A stretch of DNA of 64,000 nucleotides from Nocardioides astragali (GCF_024436375.1 NZ_JAFMZM010000001.1:1-64000), one strand, 5' to 3'; counted from the stretch's first letter, positions 8,628-17,047 are shown. Notes: generated from the sequence alone by a model not told the origin. Numbers and translations: made by a program.

Positions 8628-10070
8628 TCACCCGTGAAGCTCGGAGCCCCCGAACGGCAGCCGGGCCACCACCGGCACGCGGCGCTCAAGTCGGTCGACT
8701 GCGATCCGTGCCTGCGCAGGTGCGTGGCGCGCCGCCCGACCCGACCGGCGCAGGGCCTCGCAGCTGATGACCCGCTCGGCACCCAGACAGGTGTCGTTGC
8801 CCTTGCGGCCGTTCGCGAAGTCGCCGCCGCCACTGCCCAGGTCGAGGAAGTCCGGCCCTCGTGTGGCGACGACGGAGTCGCGCCCTCCGCGCATCCAGGC
8901 CTCCAGGCTCCGTCCTCCTCGCATGATGATGTCCTCGTTCCGATGGGTGCCGCGGACCCGCCAGCGTGCGTCCTCGCCCTGGATCCACAGGACCTCGAGG
9001 CCGCGCACCCGACCGGCCCGCACCTTGGTCAGGAGAACTCCGCGGGCTAGGTCCACGGTGATCGTCGTGCCCTTGCCGAAGCCCGCCTTCCGCACGTCGA
9101 AGGTGACGAGGTCTCTGGAGCTGCCTCCGTCCACCGACATGCCGCGGGAGGCGGGGGTGAGTCTGAGGTCGATGTCGTCATGGCCCCCACCGCCGTCGAC
9201 GTCGACGTGCTCCACGCCCTCGACCAGGAGCTGGTCGTCTCCGTCCTGGCCGCGGAGGACGGCCGGGCCGGTCGCCGGATGGGCTTCGAGGTGGTCCCTG
9301 CCCTCCCCGCCCCGCGCTGTACCTCCGGCCTGCCCCAGGACGATCCAGTCGCTGCCGGACCCTCCCTCGATGTCATCCGGGCCGTCGACCGCCGGGTCCA
9401 CGTCCGTGCGACCGTCAGCGTCCGTCCAGTCCGCGTAGAGGGAGTCGTTGCCGCCGGCGCCGTCGATCACGTCGGCACCGCCACGACCCGTCAGCACATC
9501 GAGGTACGGCGATCCGATCAGGACGTCCGCGGTGCGCGTGCCCACGACGCCCATGGCCTCGGTCACGACGACCCGGTCGGTGCCTGACGGCTCTGCGACG
9601 ACACCCAGACCGCCGATAGGCGTGAGGTCGGCTCGGATCCCGCCCGATACGCCGGCGGCGAGGAGGTCCGAATAGATCACGGTGTCCGCAGGCAGGGAGA
9701 AGTCGTCGCGCGTCACGGGATCGAGGCCGAAGTCGACGTAGTCGTTGCCTACGCCCGGCCAAATGGCGTCGCCTCCGGCATCGCTATCGAGCCCACCCAG
9801 GATGCGGTCGTCGCCCGCCATGCCCGCCAGACGGTCCGACCCCTCGTCACCGCAGATGACGTCGTTGCCGAGCAACCCGGAGATGGTGTCGTCGCCCCCG
9901 AGGCCAACCATCACGTCGTCGCCTTCGGTCCCACGGAGGACGTCGTCCCCCGGCGTACCGAGGTGCGTCGCGACCCTGCCTTCGCACGTCCCCTCGACTG
10001 CACTTGCGGGGACAGCGGGAAGCAGCGGCGCGACGAGCGCCAAGCCGGCGAGGATTAGCCGCGGCACCAT
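8628..10070 (-). CDS. Secreted RTX (hemolysin-type calcium-binding) repeat protein
   Basis: A 480-residue exported protein. The ATG at 10070 follows GGAGGA by 4 bases and begins a signal peptide (MVPRLILAGLALVAPLLPAV, cleavage after ASA). The mature N-terminus has tandem GGxGxDxxx nonapeptides (GTPGDDVLRG, GTEGDDVMVG, GLGGDDTISG, GMAGDDRILGG), which bind calcium in parallel beta-rolls; more degenerate repeats continue to about residue 430. It lacks a catalytic domain and a type I secretion gene is absent, so export by Sec is likely. A second RTX protein lies at 12070. Surface or extracellular structural function is inferred. Confidence 0.85.
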   Translation of the reverse strand: MVPRLILAGLALVAPLLPAVPASAVEGTCEGRVATHLGTPGDDVLRGTEGDDVMVGLGGDDTISGLLGNDVICGDEGSDRLAGMAGDDRILGGLDSDAGGDAIWPGVGNDYVDFGLDPVTRDDFSLPADTVIYSDLLAAGVSGGIRADLTPIGGLGVVAEPSGTDRVVVTEAMGVVGTRTADVLIGSPYLDVLTGRGGADVIDGAGGNDSLYADWTDADGRTDVDPAVDGPDDIEGGSGSDWIVLGQAGGTARGGEGRDHLEAHPATGPAVLRGQDGDDQLLVEGVEHVDVDGGGGHDDIDLRLTPASRGMSVDGGSSRDLVTFDVRKAGFGKGTTITVDLARGVLLTKVRAGRVRGLEVLWIQGEDARWRVRGTHRNEDIIMRGGRSLEAWMRGGRDSVVATRGPDFLDLGSGGGDFANGRKGNDTCLGAERVISCEALRRSGRAARHAPAQARIAVDRLERRVPVVARLPFGGSELHG

Positions 10071-10094
10071 GGTTCCTCCAAGAGAATCCATCTC

Positions 10095-10355
10095 ATGGAA
10101 ACCCCGCCAGGCGGCCCTGTCAAACCCCACATTGGCGATCTCGACTGCGCCCCCCTCGCCGCTGATCCCCCCGGTCTCACGCTGGCCGTCTTCGCTGTCC
10201 GCGGCGAGAGACGGTACGTCGATCTCTTCGCCGTCGGAGATTTGCTGCGCGACGCGGTCGCGCTGCGCCGCCACGAGGGTGGCCTGGAACCGCGGGGGCA
10301 CGGACGCGGGGTGCATGAGGGATCCGGCGGGGCCGCCTGCTTGGTGTGGAAGTAG
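10095..10355 (+). CDS. Possible small hypothetical protein
   Basis: An 86-residue frame starting at ATG with a clear preference for G or C in third positions and a plausible globular middle (GLTLAVFAVRGERRYVDLF). No family is recognised and there is no strong ribosome-binding site. It ends 16 bases before array element f, which is the position other array genes take, and that is the main reason to list it. Confidence 0.3.
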   Translation: METPPGGPVKPHIGDLDCAPLAADPPGLTLAVFAVRGERRYVDLFAVGDLLRDAVALRRHEGGLEPRGHGRGVHEGSGGAACLVWK

Positions 10356-10370
10356 TGCGCGGAGCGAGCA

Positions 10371-10398
10371 CGCCATCGAGGCGCGTCTTACCGCCGCC
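10371..10398 (+). repeat. Array repeat element f
   Basis: CGCC (10371-10374), loop ATCGA, GGCG (10380-10383), then C and GTCTTACCGCCGCC at 10385-10398. Confidence 0.75.
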
Positions 10399-10582
10399 TG
10401 TCGGCGCCTGACAGCAGCCGGATCTAGCCAAGATGAGTGCGAGCGACTCGTGTCAGGTTAGGACCGGGTTCAGCGGCTTCGCCTCCTGGGTCGAACCTGC
10501 CGTCGTCGCGCGAGAACCGGCGCTCAGGCCGTGGCTTGTCATCGTGAGCGCACTACCTCTCGGACATCCGAGACAAAGCGCT

Positions 10583-11782
10583 TCACTCCCCGAAGTAGAT
10601 CCGACGGGCCTCCTCATCCGGGACGAGCCCATCCGGTCCGCAAGCCTCGAGCATTGCGAACCCACCGAGCGTGGGGTCTGCCTCGCGGGCGGCCGCATTG
10701 AGTTCGCGTCGACGGTCGGCCTCGGGTCCCTCTTCCGCGTCCAGAAGCGCGCACCAGCGGTCGTACGCGCGAAGCACTCCGTAGTAGGCGTGCCGCTGGT
10801 ACGCGAACTCGCTGGTGGCCCGCTCCCAGTTCCCGTTGTCTGCCAGCAGTTCACTGAGCCCGCGGACGTCGCGGAACAGCAGTGAGGTGCCAAGTCCTTG
10901 GGTGGGGTCCAATGCGCCTGCCGCGTCGCCCACGAGCACTGCGTGGCCGAGGGCTGTGCGGCTCGACCACGTGCAACTGTTGGGGAAGAAGCCCAGCGGT
11001 CCCGTCTTCCTGGCTCCGTCCATCGTGCCCGAAGGCATGAACTTGGCGGCGAAATCCACGAACTTGTCGACACTGTGCGCTATCCCTGCCGCGCGGACCT
11101 GGTCCGCGCGCAGCCGGATGTAGACACGGCACGAGTCGCTGCTCGTCGCGAACCAACCAACTGCCGCTGCCGGTGTGGTGGCCCAGCCGAAGGTGTCGTC
11201 CCATGGCACACCGGACAACAGGAGGCCACCGAACCAGTGATGCTCGGCGTCGGTCACCGTTTCGGCCCCCAACCACCGCCGTGCGCCGGACTTCTTCCCG
11301 TCGGCTCCAACGATCAGCCTGGCCCGGACCTCAGTCGTTCGTCCGTTCGCGATGATCGTCACGACGGGTCGATGGCCGTCCTGGACAGCGGCGACCTTCG
11401 CTGGTCGCATGACCGTGGCCCCCTGTGCCTCGGCCCAGGTCAGCAAAGTCTCCTGCAGGAGAGGATGCGAGAACGCGATGGCTGGTAATGCATCGATCGA
11501 CACGTCCGCCCAGCGCAGCGAATCCACCCGCTGTCCATCGGCATAGAAGTCGAGCGCGGGTCGGTTCACGGCGCCGGCCTGTACGAGAGCCTCGCCGAGG
11601 CCGGCCCGCAAGGCCTCGTGATGACCCCATGGCCACGTCAGTTCGCCCCGGATGCGGTCCCGGAACACGCGCTCCTTCTCGACCACCAACACACCGAGAC
11701 CCGACCGTGCCAGCACGCCTCCGACGGAGGCCCCAGCCAACCCGCCCCCGGCCACGACGACGTCGAAAGGTTGAGTAGCCAT
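10583..11782 (-). CDS. FAD-dependent monooxygenase (PHBH-type)
   Basis: A 399-residue flavoprotein of the aromatic-hydroxylase/geranylgeranyl-reductase type. VVVAGGGLAGASVGGVLARSG at the N-terminus is the Rossmann FAD-binding motif, IVGADGKKSGARRWL near residue 160 is the DG motif, and HAVLVGDAAGALDPTQGLG near residue 285 is the GD motif binding the FAD ribityl chain. Family members use NAD(P)H and oxygen to hydroxylate or epoxidise small molecules; the substrate here is unknown. The ATG at 11782 is preferred to a TTG four codons upstream. No partner reductase is needed. It lies alone between elements f and g. Confidence 0.85.
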   Translation of the reverse strand: MATQPFDVVVAGGGLAGASVGGVLARSGLGVLVVEKERVFRDRIRGELTWPWGHHEALRAGLGEALVQAGAVNRPALDFYADGQRVDSLRWADVSIDALPAIAFSHPLLQETLLTWAEAQGATVMRPAKVAAVQDGHRPVVTIIANGRTTEVRARLIVGADGKKSGARRWLGAETVTDAEHHWFGGLLLSGVPWDDTFGWATTPAAAVGWFATSSDSCRVYIRLRADQVRAAGIAHSVDKFVDFAAKFMPSGTMDGARKTGPLGFFPNSCTWSSRTALGHAVLVGDAAGALDPTQGLGTSLLFRDVRGLSELLADNGNWERATSEFAYQRHAYYGVLRAYDRWCALLDAEEGPEADRRRELNAAAREADPTLGGFAMLEACGPDGLVPDEEARRIYFGE

Positions 11783-11874
11783 GACCTGATTCAATCCCTC
11801 GGCGGGCCGCAGTCAATAGGCAGGCCCATTCCGGCCACAAGCGTCCGGACATGCTCAAAATGCACAAGCTTGCT

Positions 11875-11905
11875 CGGCCATCGCGGGCCGCGTCATACCG
11901 CCGCG
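11875..11905 (+). repeat. Array repeat element g
   Basis: CGGCC (11875-11879), loop ATCGCG, GGCCG (11886-11890), then C and GTCATACCGCCGCG at 11892-11905. It sits in the divergent promoter gap between the monooxygenase and the second RTX gene. Confidence 0.78.
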
Positions 11906-12024
11906 ATCAGGTGAGCCCAGGCAGTACCCGGGTCTCTGCTCGGATAGAACCGACGTCCGTACCAAGAATCCCGGCCAGGCCGGGACTGCAGCCTCAGGCG
12001 CGGCCGCGGAATGCAGGGCAGAGT

Positions 12025-12036
12025 CGCGGCATGAGC
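12025..12036 (-). repeat. Inverted partial match to variant-2 tail
   Basis: CGCGGCATGAGC is the reverse complement of the last 12 bases of the variant-2 tail (GCTCATGCCGCG). It is the only inverted match I noticed and lies in the leader of the RTX gene at 12070, so chance is possible. Confidence 0.3.
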
Positions 12037-12069
12037 TCGAAACGAGGATTGGACAGCGCAGGAGGCACG

Positions 12070-13197
12070 ATGCGGCCCCTAGGACTCCTCGGCAGCGTGG
12101 TCGTGCTGAGCGCGACCCTTGCGGTTCTCGGGACCGCTGAGCTCTCCACACCAGGGACCGCAGAGGTCCCCGCAACTGGCACGTCCGAGTACGCATCTCA
12201 AGACACCGCCGACCTCTCCGCTTTCGAGACTGGCTACCTCGCAGTCGACAGCAGCCAACGTGAGCGGCCGACCTGCATGGGGCACCCAGCGTCACCGGGA
12301 GGAGTCGGCACCAGCGGCGACGATGTTCTCGTGGGGACACCCCACAAAGACGTCATCGTGGCCGGTGGCGGGAACGACGTCGTACTCGGCGGCGACGGAA
12401 AGGACGTCATTTGCGGCGGCCCCGGCGACGACCGACTTGTCGGCGGACGCAACCCGGCCGACTGGAGCCAGGCCAAGCACGGCGACCGACTCTCCGGCGG
12501 CAGCGGCGATGACCGCATCGTCGACCGGTGGGGGTTCGCCGACAAGCTCATCGGCGGCACAGGAGACGACCGTCTGGTCTCGAGCAACGGGATGCAACAC
12601 AAGGTCATCGGCGGCCCCGGCGCGGACCGGCTCATCAGCAGGAACGTGCACGACAACACCATGCTCGGAGGCCGAGGACCAGACGTGCTCACGGCGCTGT
12701 CCGGTGGCGGGTACAGCAGATACCACGCCGGCGGACCTGGGCGCGACATCATCGATGTCGGTCCCACCGGCGACATCCTCGTCGGGCTCACCGGCGACGG
12801 CGACCAACTCCGCGTCCATGGTGACGCCTACGTCGTTCCGGGCTTCTCGGACAGCCCCGTGGGCATTGAGGTCGACATGGCCGCGGGAATCGCGCGGCGC
12901 ATCGGGGCAAGCCCCGAAGGGCCCGTCGATGTCATCACGTTCCTGGCGCCAGAACTGGTCGCGTGGTTCATGTACGGCAGCGACTACGGCGATCGGATGA
13001 GCGGCTCCGACGGCGACGACTCGTTCTTCGGGGGGGCCGGCAACGACGTCCTCGTCGGACTCGGCGGTCGCGACGGGCTCTATGGTCACCAAGGCGACGA
13101 CCTGATCGACGGCGGCGACGGCGACGACTGGGCCGACGGTGGCGCCGGCACCGACACCTGCCTCAATGCCGAAGAGGTGGGGAAGTGCGAGCCGTAG
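12070..13197 (+). CDS. Second secreted RTX repeat protein
   Basis: A 375-residue protein starting at an ATG with AGGAGG 4 bases upstream. Signal peptide MRPLGLLGSVVVLSATLAVLG, then a Thr/Ser/Ala-rich linker to about residue 70. From there come calcium-binding nonapeptides: GTSGDDVLVG, GGGNDVVLGG, GGPGDDRLVGG, GGTGDDRLVS, and near the C-terminus GGAGNDVLVG, GHQGDDLIDGG. The end CLNAEEVGKCEP resembles the end of the first RTX protein before its tail (CLGAERVISCE), so both end with a shared Cys-capped motif. The two genes are related paralogs in separate array intervals. No catalytic domain is seen. Confidence 0.85.
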   Translation: MRPLGLLGSVVVLSATLAVLGTAELSTPGTAEVPATGTSEYASQDTADLSAFETGYLAVDSSQRERPTCMGHPASPGGVGTSGDDVLVGTPHKDVIVAGGGNDVVLGGDGKDVICGGPGDDRLVGGRNPADWSQAKHGDRLSGGSGDDRIVDRWGFADKLIGGTGDDRLVSSNGMQHKVIGGPGADRLISRNVHDNTMLGGRGPDVLTALSGGGYSRYHAGGPGRDIIDVGPTGDILVGLTGDGDQLRVHGDAYVVPGFSDSPVGIEVDMAAGIARRIGASPEGPVDVITFLAPELVAWFMYGSDYGDRMSGSDGDDSFFGGAGNDVLVGLGGRDGLYGHQGDDLIDGGDGDDWADGGAGTDTCLNAEEVGKCEP

Positions 13198-13348
13198 CTC
13201 CACAAGGTCGCTGTCACGCGACCAAGCCCAAGGCAGCGGGGCGTGAACTCGCCCAGCCTTACGGCCCTCGCCGAGCGGCTGAAGCCCGAACCCCGCTGAC
13301 GTCACCACTCTGCGCGTCACCCCTGTGTGGGAGGACCGGACTGGCGCT

Positions 13349-13394
13349 CGCACGGCGCGATGTGTGTGCTTGTGAGGTGCGTCCTTCCGCCGCG
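13349..13394 (+). repeat. Array repeat element h
   Basis: CGCAC (13349-13353) pairs with GTGCG (13377-13381) across 23 bases, and the tail GTCCTTCCGCCGCG runs 13381-13394. Element j has the same CGCAC/GTGCG stem and GTCCTTCC tail. The tail itself folds: CCGC...GCGG. Confidence 0.7.
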
Positions 13395-13494
13395 AAGCGG
13401 TGTGCGTACGGACGCTGGAGGGGCTCATGACGCCAGACCGTTTCGCGGGTGAAGCCTCGGGAATCCAGACGGTGAGCCGGTGGTTCTCCAGTTG

Positions 13495-14439
13495 ATGACC
13501 AGCGACTCAGAAGCCGAGCGCGGGGCCTTGGACGCCTACTCCGCGATCGTCACATCCGTCGCGGCGCAGTTGACGCCGCGGGTGGCGGCACTGCGCATCC
13601 AGTTGGCTCGGGGCGAGTCGGCCGGATCGGCCGTCACGCTCACCGGTGAGGGCCACCTGATCACGAACTCTCACGTGCTCGGTGAGGCTGATGACGGTAC
13701 GGCGGAGTTCGCCGACGGCACCGTGGCCCGTTTCGAGGTCGTCGGACGGGATCCGCTCTCCGACCTCGCGGTGGTGCGCACCGATCGTGAGGTGCCGAGT
13801 CCACCTGAGTATGGCGATGCCGACTCTCTCCTCGTCGGCTCCCTCGTTGTGGCGGTCGGCAACCCGCTGGGTCTGGCCGGAACGGTGACTGCCGGCGTCG
13901 TGAGCGCCCTGGGACGAAGCATGCCGGTTCGCTCGCGGACCGCGGCCCGGCTGATCGAGGACGTCATTCAGACAGACGCCGCGCTCAACCCTGGCAACTC
14001 CGGCGGTGCGCTGGCCGACAGCCGCGGACGAGTGGTCGGCATCAGTACGGCGGTGGCCGGGATCGGTCTGGGGCTGGCTGTGCCCATGAACGCCACCACT
14101 CGCCGGATCATCCATGCGCTGATGCATGACGGGCGGGTGCGCCGGGCCTACCTGGGTCTGGTAAGCACTCCCGCGCCGCTGACACCCGTACAGGGGGAGC
14201 GGTTCGGGCAGCGGCGCGCGCTGCGCGTCGTGGAGACCGTGCCGAAGAGCCCGGCCGCGCTGAGCGGGCTGCGCACCGGCGACGTCGTGCTTGCCGTTGA
14301 TGGCGTATCTCTCGATGACGCTCAGTCGTTGCAGAAGAGGCTGTTCGCCGACGCGATTGGGCGACGGATGGAGATCACCGTGCTGCGCAACGGGGCTCTG
14401 GTCGATGCCGTGGTGGTACCGACCGAACTCGCGGACTGA
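13495..14439 (+). CDS. HtrA/DegP-type serine protease with PDZ domain
   Basis: A 314-residue trypsin-like S1C protease. The catalytic triad is complete: His60 in TNSHVL, Asp90 in DPLSDLAVV and Ser169 in NPGNSGGA. A PDZ domain follows (about 205-305), with VVETVPKSPAALSGLRTGDVVLAVDG typical of the peptide-binding loop. Unlike most actinobacterial HtrA proteins there is no signal peptide or membrane anchor, so it appears cytoplasmic unless the start is further upstream. The ATG at 13495 lacks a strong ribosome-binding site; a GTG at 13480 is the alternative. It follows array element h. Confidence 0.87.
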   Translation: MTSDSEAERGALDAYSAIVTSVAAQLTPRVAALRIQLARGESAGSAVTLTGEGHLITNSHVLGEADDGTAEFADGTVARFEVVGRDPLSDLAVVRTDREVPSPPEYGDADSLLVGSLVVAVGNPLGLAGTVTAGVVSALGRSMPVRSRTAARLIEDVIQTDAALNPGNSGGALADSRGRVVGISTAVAGIGLGLAVPMNATTRRIIHALMHDGRVRRAYLGLVSTPAPLTPVQGERFGQRRALRVVETVPKSPAALSGLRTGDVVLAVDGVSLDDAQSLQKRLFADAIGRRMEITVLRNGALVDAVVVPTELAD

Positions 14440-14619
14440 CGGCTCGGCGAGCGATCCTCGCCCGCGACGACTCCCGCGCCCGTGACGGACGGGCCTGTCG
14501 AGGGTCGTGGGGTTGGCTGGCCCGAGTGAACCAGATCGTTGTCGCGAAGGGCATCCTCGTTCAGTCTCACTGCGACGGACGGTCGCTGGAGTTGGTGTCT
14601 CCGTGGGTGAAGTGCGCGC

Positions 14620-14990
14620 GCAGCCGTCGCTGTCGATGCTTGAAGAAGGCGTCGACATCAACGCCGAGGGACCTCTCGACCGCTCACTTGTCGGCGCCCA
14701 GCTCGCCGCCGGTCAGCGATTTCCGCGCGGTCTTCAGTCCGCGGGTCGAGTCCACCACCCTCGCTCTCGCCTGGGACGCGTCGGGACAGCGTCTGGGGTA
14801 CGTGACTGACGGTCGCCACAAGGGCAGCGTGCACTTCGCGGCTGGGATCGCCCTGTGCCGGGCGGCAGGGTGCGTCATCAGCGACGTCGATGGCAATGCC
14901 GTGCACTCCGGCGCTGTGATCATCGCTGCCCGGGACCTCGCGCCCCACGCGACGTTGATGCAACTGGTCGCCCGGCATCGTTCTAGTTGA
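14620..14990 (+). pseudogene. Decayed inositol monophosphatase-family gene (3' part)
   Basis: In the frame ending at 14990, STTLALAWDASGQRLGYVTDG, AAGIALCRAAGCVISDVDG and the closing LMQLVARH align with the C-terminal half of inositol-monophosphatase-family enzymes. The metal-binding WDxAAG motif has become VHFAAG, and the N-terminal half with the DPIDGT site is missing. A short match to the step before this (GPLDRSLVGAQL) lies in another frame near 14660-14695, so a frameshift is likely. The gene is truncated and inactive. The left edge is approximate. Confidence 0.55.
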
Positions 14991-15004
14991 GCGGAGCCAA
15001 GGGA

Positions 15005-15045
15005 GTTCAAGGGCCGCGGGCGATCGACGCCTTTGGCCCTTGAAC
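15005..15045. terminator. 11-bp perfect hairpin between convergent genes
   Basis: GTTCAAGGGCC (15005-15015) pairs perfectly with GGCCCTTGAAC (15035-15045) around a 19-base loop. It lies between the decayed gene ending at 14990 and the ABM-type gene ending on the other strand at 15075, and can serve both. Confidence 0.75.
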
Positions 15046-15074
15046 GTGGAAATCGCTGTGAGGAGCAGGGCGGG

Positions 15075-15698
15075 TCACGCCATCTCAGGGACGTGGAGGT
15101 GCGCGAAGACCATCTCCATCTCGTCCACCTGTTCGACCCTGGCGCCGAGCTCGTCGGCGACCCTCTCGCGGAGGGCCCGAGCGTCGTTGGCGGTGGCGTC
15201 CATGGATCGCGCGCTGTCGAAGACGACGGTGCCGACCACCCGTCCCGCCTCGCGATCGATCATCAGACTGGCGCTGCAGAATCCATCCATCTCTTCAAGA
15301 CGCGGGAGGACAGCCATCTTGTAGGTGTCGATCGCCCGATCCGCAGTGCCAGGGTCGCCACTGAGCCAGGTGAGACGTGCGCACGCGCCCTCCGGCGCGG
15401 CGTGGTCACGATGCACCACCGCCACCTCCCACTGGTGTACTTCGCTGCCGCTGCTGCCCAGGCTCTGCTCCGCACGGCTTCGGAGGGACACCACCTTGTC
15501 GGCGCTGGCTGACGTGGCTTCCTTCGACTGCCACGCCGTCGTGGCAATACAGCGACCGGAGTCGCGGTTCACGAGCAAGGACATTCCGACGCATCCGTCC
15601 ATCGCGGACACGGCAGGAAAGATCTCGTCACGGACGACACGGATGCCGTCGTCGATCTTGCTCGGATCTGCCTGAACTTCGGTGGTGCGCACAAACAT
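15075..15698 (-). CDS. Two-domain ABM-type (dimeric alpha/beta barrel) protein
   Basis: A 207-residue protein made of two copies of the antibiotic-biosynthesis-monooxygenase (ABM) ferredoxin-like domain. Each half has the same order: an N-terminal segment, then MDGCVGMSLLVNRDSGRCIATTAW (first, near 33-56) or MDGFCSASLMIDREAGRVVGTVVF (second, near 138-161), then a helix rich in Ser/Ala. Such proteins oxidise aromatic polyketides or degrade heme, but many have no known substrate, and no metal or heme ligand can be assigned here. GAGAGGA precedes the ATG at 15698. It faces array element i. Confidence 0.72.
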   Translation of the reverse strand: MFVRTTEVQADPSKIDDGIRVVRDEIFPAVSAMDGCVGMSLLVNRDSGRCIATTAWQSKEATSASADKVVSLRSRAEQSLGSSGSEVHQWEVAVVHRDHAAPEGACARLTWLSGDPGTADRAIDTYKMAVLPRLEEMDGFCSASLMIDREAGRVVGTVVFDSARSMDATANDARALRERVADELGARVEQVDEMEMVFAHLHVPEMA

Positions 15699-15807
15699 GA
15701 CGCGTCCTCTCTACCCTCGGCAGCGTCCCGGCGGCGCTGCCACCAACGAACCACGCTGCGCCTGTGATGGGCTTGCGTCAAGGTAGAAACGAGGGAGATC
15801 CGACCTC

Positions 15808-15838
15808 CCCCGTTCACGTACGCCGACGACGAACGGGG
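15808..15838. other. 8-bp hairpin upstream of element i
   Basis: CCCCGTTC (15808-15815) pairs with GAACGGGG (15831-15838) around a 15-base loop. It lies between the start of the ABM gene and array element i. Unlike the other elements, element i has no good stem directly against its tail, and this may be its displaced hairpin. Confidence 0.5.
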
Positions 15839-15855
15839 AAGCGACCGTGGACTGC

Positions 15856-15869
15856 GTCATACCGCCGCC
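15856..15869 (+). repeat. Array repeat element i
   Basis: GTCATACCGCCGCC at 15856-15869, preceded by GC as in most copies. Its first base is the left edge of the duplicated reductase segment. Confidence 0.75.
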
Positions 15870-15896
15870 ACTGCGCGCGCCCAGAGCCGACGAGCG

Positions 15897-16341
15897 TTAT
15901 GCAGGAACGTAGATCAACCGGATCACGTCTTCGATCTGATCGATGGCCATGAGGCGGAGCGGCGGCCGGGGTCCTGCGAAGTACGGCTTGCCGTGACCGA
16001 GCACGACCGGATGCAGGTAGATCCGATACCTCTCGATCAGGCCGAGCTCGGTGAGGCTCTGGGCTAAGCCGGGGCCGGCAACTTCGACCTCCCCGTCGCG
16101 CTCGGCCTTCTGCTTGCGGATGGCGCCCTCAAGATCATCCTGAACGAGCGTGGCGTTGGGGCCGAGCGACTTCAACGAGCGCGAGACGACCCATTTCGGC
16201 TGGTTCCGCCATGCCGCCGCGAAGGCCAGTTCCGGTGCATCCCATTCGGGATGATCGTCGTCCCAGTAACGCATGACCTCATACATTTGGCGACCGTAGG
16301 CACAGCCGGCTTGCGCCCGAGCCTCCTCGATGAAGTGGCGG
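15897..16341 (-). pseudogene. 5'-truncated copy of the DHFR-family reductase
   Basis: The reading frame equals the last 147 or so codons of the gene at 7533-8060 with changes such as Val to Leu in SRSLKS and Asp-Glu to Glu-Arg in ELGLI. The first strand with the SLDG motif is missing because the copy ends at 16341. An internal ATG at 16286 could start a 129-residue product, but it would lack the NADPH-binding N-terminus, so it is taken as inactive. Confidence 0.88.
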
Positions 16342-16567
16342 CCGCTGGGAGGAGTGGAGCCTCGGGGGATGGATCGACGAGACCACGGTCGTGGCGATCA
16401 CGCCGTCGCGGGACGGGTTCGAGGTGGACTGGACGACGCCAGTCCTGCTGACCTGTACGGTCCCGGCCGGCGATTGCGCCGTGCTGGAGGGTACGGAGGA
16501 AGGCGTCAACCTCCCGGCAGACCGCCGCTACGGGCTGCCACGAGAGAGCAGCATCGACCCGGGCTGA
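16342..16567 (+). pseudogene. 3' fragment of an unrelated secreted-type protein
   Basis: Immediately after the broken reductase copy, the plus strand reads as good protein sequence in the frame ending at TGA 16565-16567: WEEWSLGGWIDETTVVAITP, then DGFEVDWTTPVLLTCTV, with two cysteines, to the end SSIDPG. There is no start codon or upstream part. It looks like the C-terminus of an extracellular or beta-propeller protein that lost its 5' end in the rearrangement joining it to the duplicated segment. Confidence 0.55.
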
Positions 16568-16642
16568 CGCCGCTCGGTTTGAGTGTGCCGCGGATGTCCG
16601 CAATGGTGGAGGGGACACATTCGCCATTCGGAAGGAGAGCCA

Positions 16643-16918
16643 ATGCTTGCTCTCACCGAGAACGTGACCGAGATCGTCAAGAAGCTTGCCGAGGAGGTGC
16701 CGGCCGTCTCCGGCCTCCGGATCGCTGCGGAAGCAGACGGGCAGTCCCTGTCGGTCAGCCCCGCTGACCAGGCGGCTCCTGACGACCAGATCCTCGAGCA
16801 GGACGGCGCGACCGTCTACGTCGAAGAGGTGGCGTCGGTGTTGCTGGCCGACAAGATCCTGGACGGCGGCGTGGACGAGGAAGGCAACATTCAGTTCGCG
16901 CTGGGCCAGCAGGCCTGA
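16643..16918 (+). CDS. HesB/IscA-like small protein without cysteines
   Basis: A 91-residue protein with the HesB/IscA fold pattern: LALTENVTEIVKKLAEE at the start, SGLRIAAEADGQSLSVS in the middle and ADKILDGGVDEEGNIQFAL at the end. True IscA proteins bind iron-sulfur clusters through three cysteines; all are missing here, as in a group of actinobacterial proteins often annotated as HesB-like or adhesin. Function is therefore uncertain. GGAAGGAG lies 5 bases before the ATG at 16643. A strong terminator follows at 16934-16965. Confidence 0.75.
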   Translation: MLALTENVTEIVKKLAEEVPAVSGLRIAAEADGQSLSVSPADQAAPDDQILEQDGATVYVEEVASVLLADKILDGGVDEEGNIQFALGQQA

Positions 16919-16933
16919 TCGAGTTCTGACGTT

Positions 16934-16965
16934 GGAGTCCTGGGCCCTTCGGGGTCCAGGACTCC
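16934..16965 (+). terminator. 10-bp terminator hairpin
   Basis: GGAGTCCTGG (16934-16943) and CCAGGACTCC (16956-16965) form a perfect stem 16 bases after the HesB-like gene, with an inner CCC/GGG pairing around TTC. The gene on the other strand ends at 17048, so it may work both ways. Confidence 0.8.
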
Positions 16966-17047
16966 TGTCATTTCCCGCGAGAGGGCATGCCGATGTCCTT
17001 CATGACTCGCCACTTCTTGACACGCTCGACTCAGCTCGGGGGCCAAC

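Larger units (their letters stand above)
10071..10582. other. Gap with array element f and one doubtful small gene
   Basis: 512 bases between the RTX gene and the end of the monooxygenase gene. It contains the weak gene call at 10095-10355 and array element f at 10371-10398. Positions 10400-10582 show nothing I can name. Confidence 0.4.
15856..16341. repeat. 486-bp direct repeat, copy B (truncated DHFR cassette)
   Basis: Matches 7492-7977 with 8 substitutions and no gaps. It begins at the array tail and stops inside the reductase gene at 16341, where an unrelated sequence joins. Confidence 0.95.
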
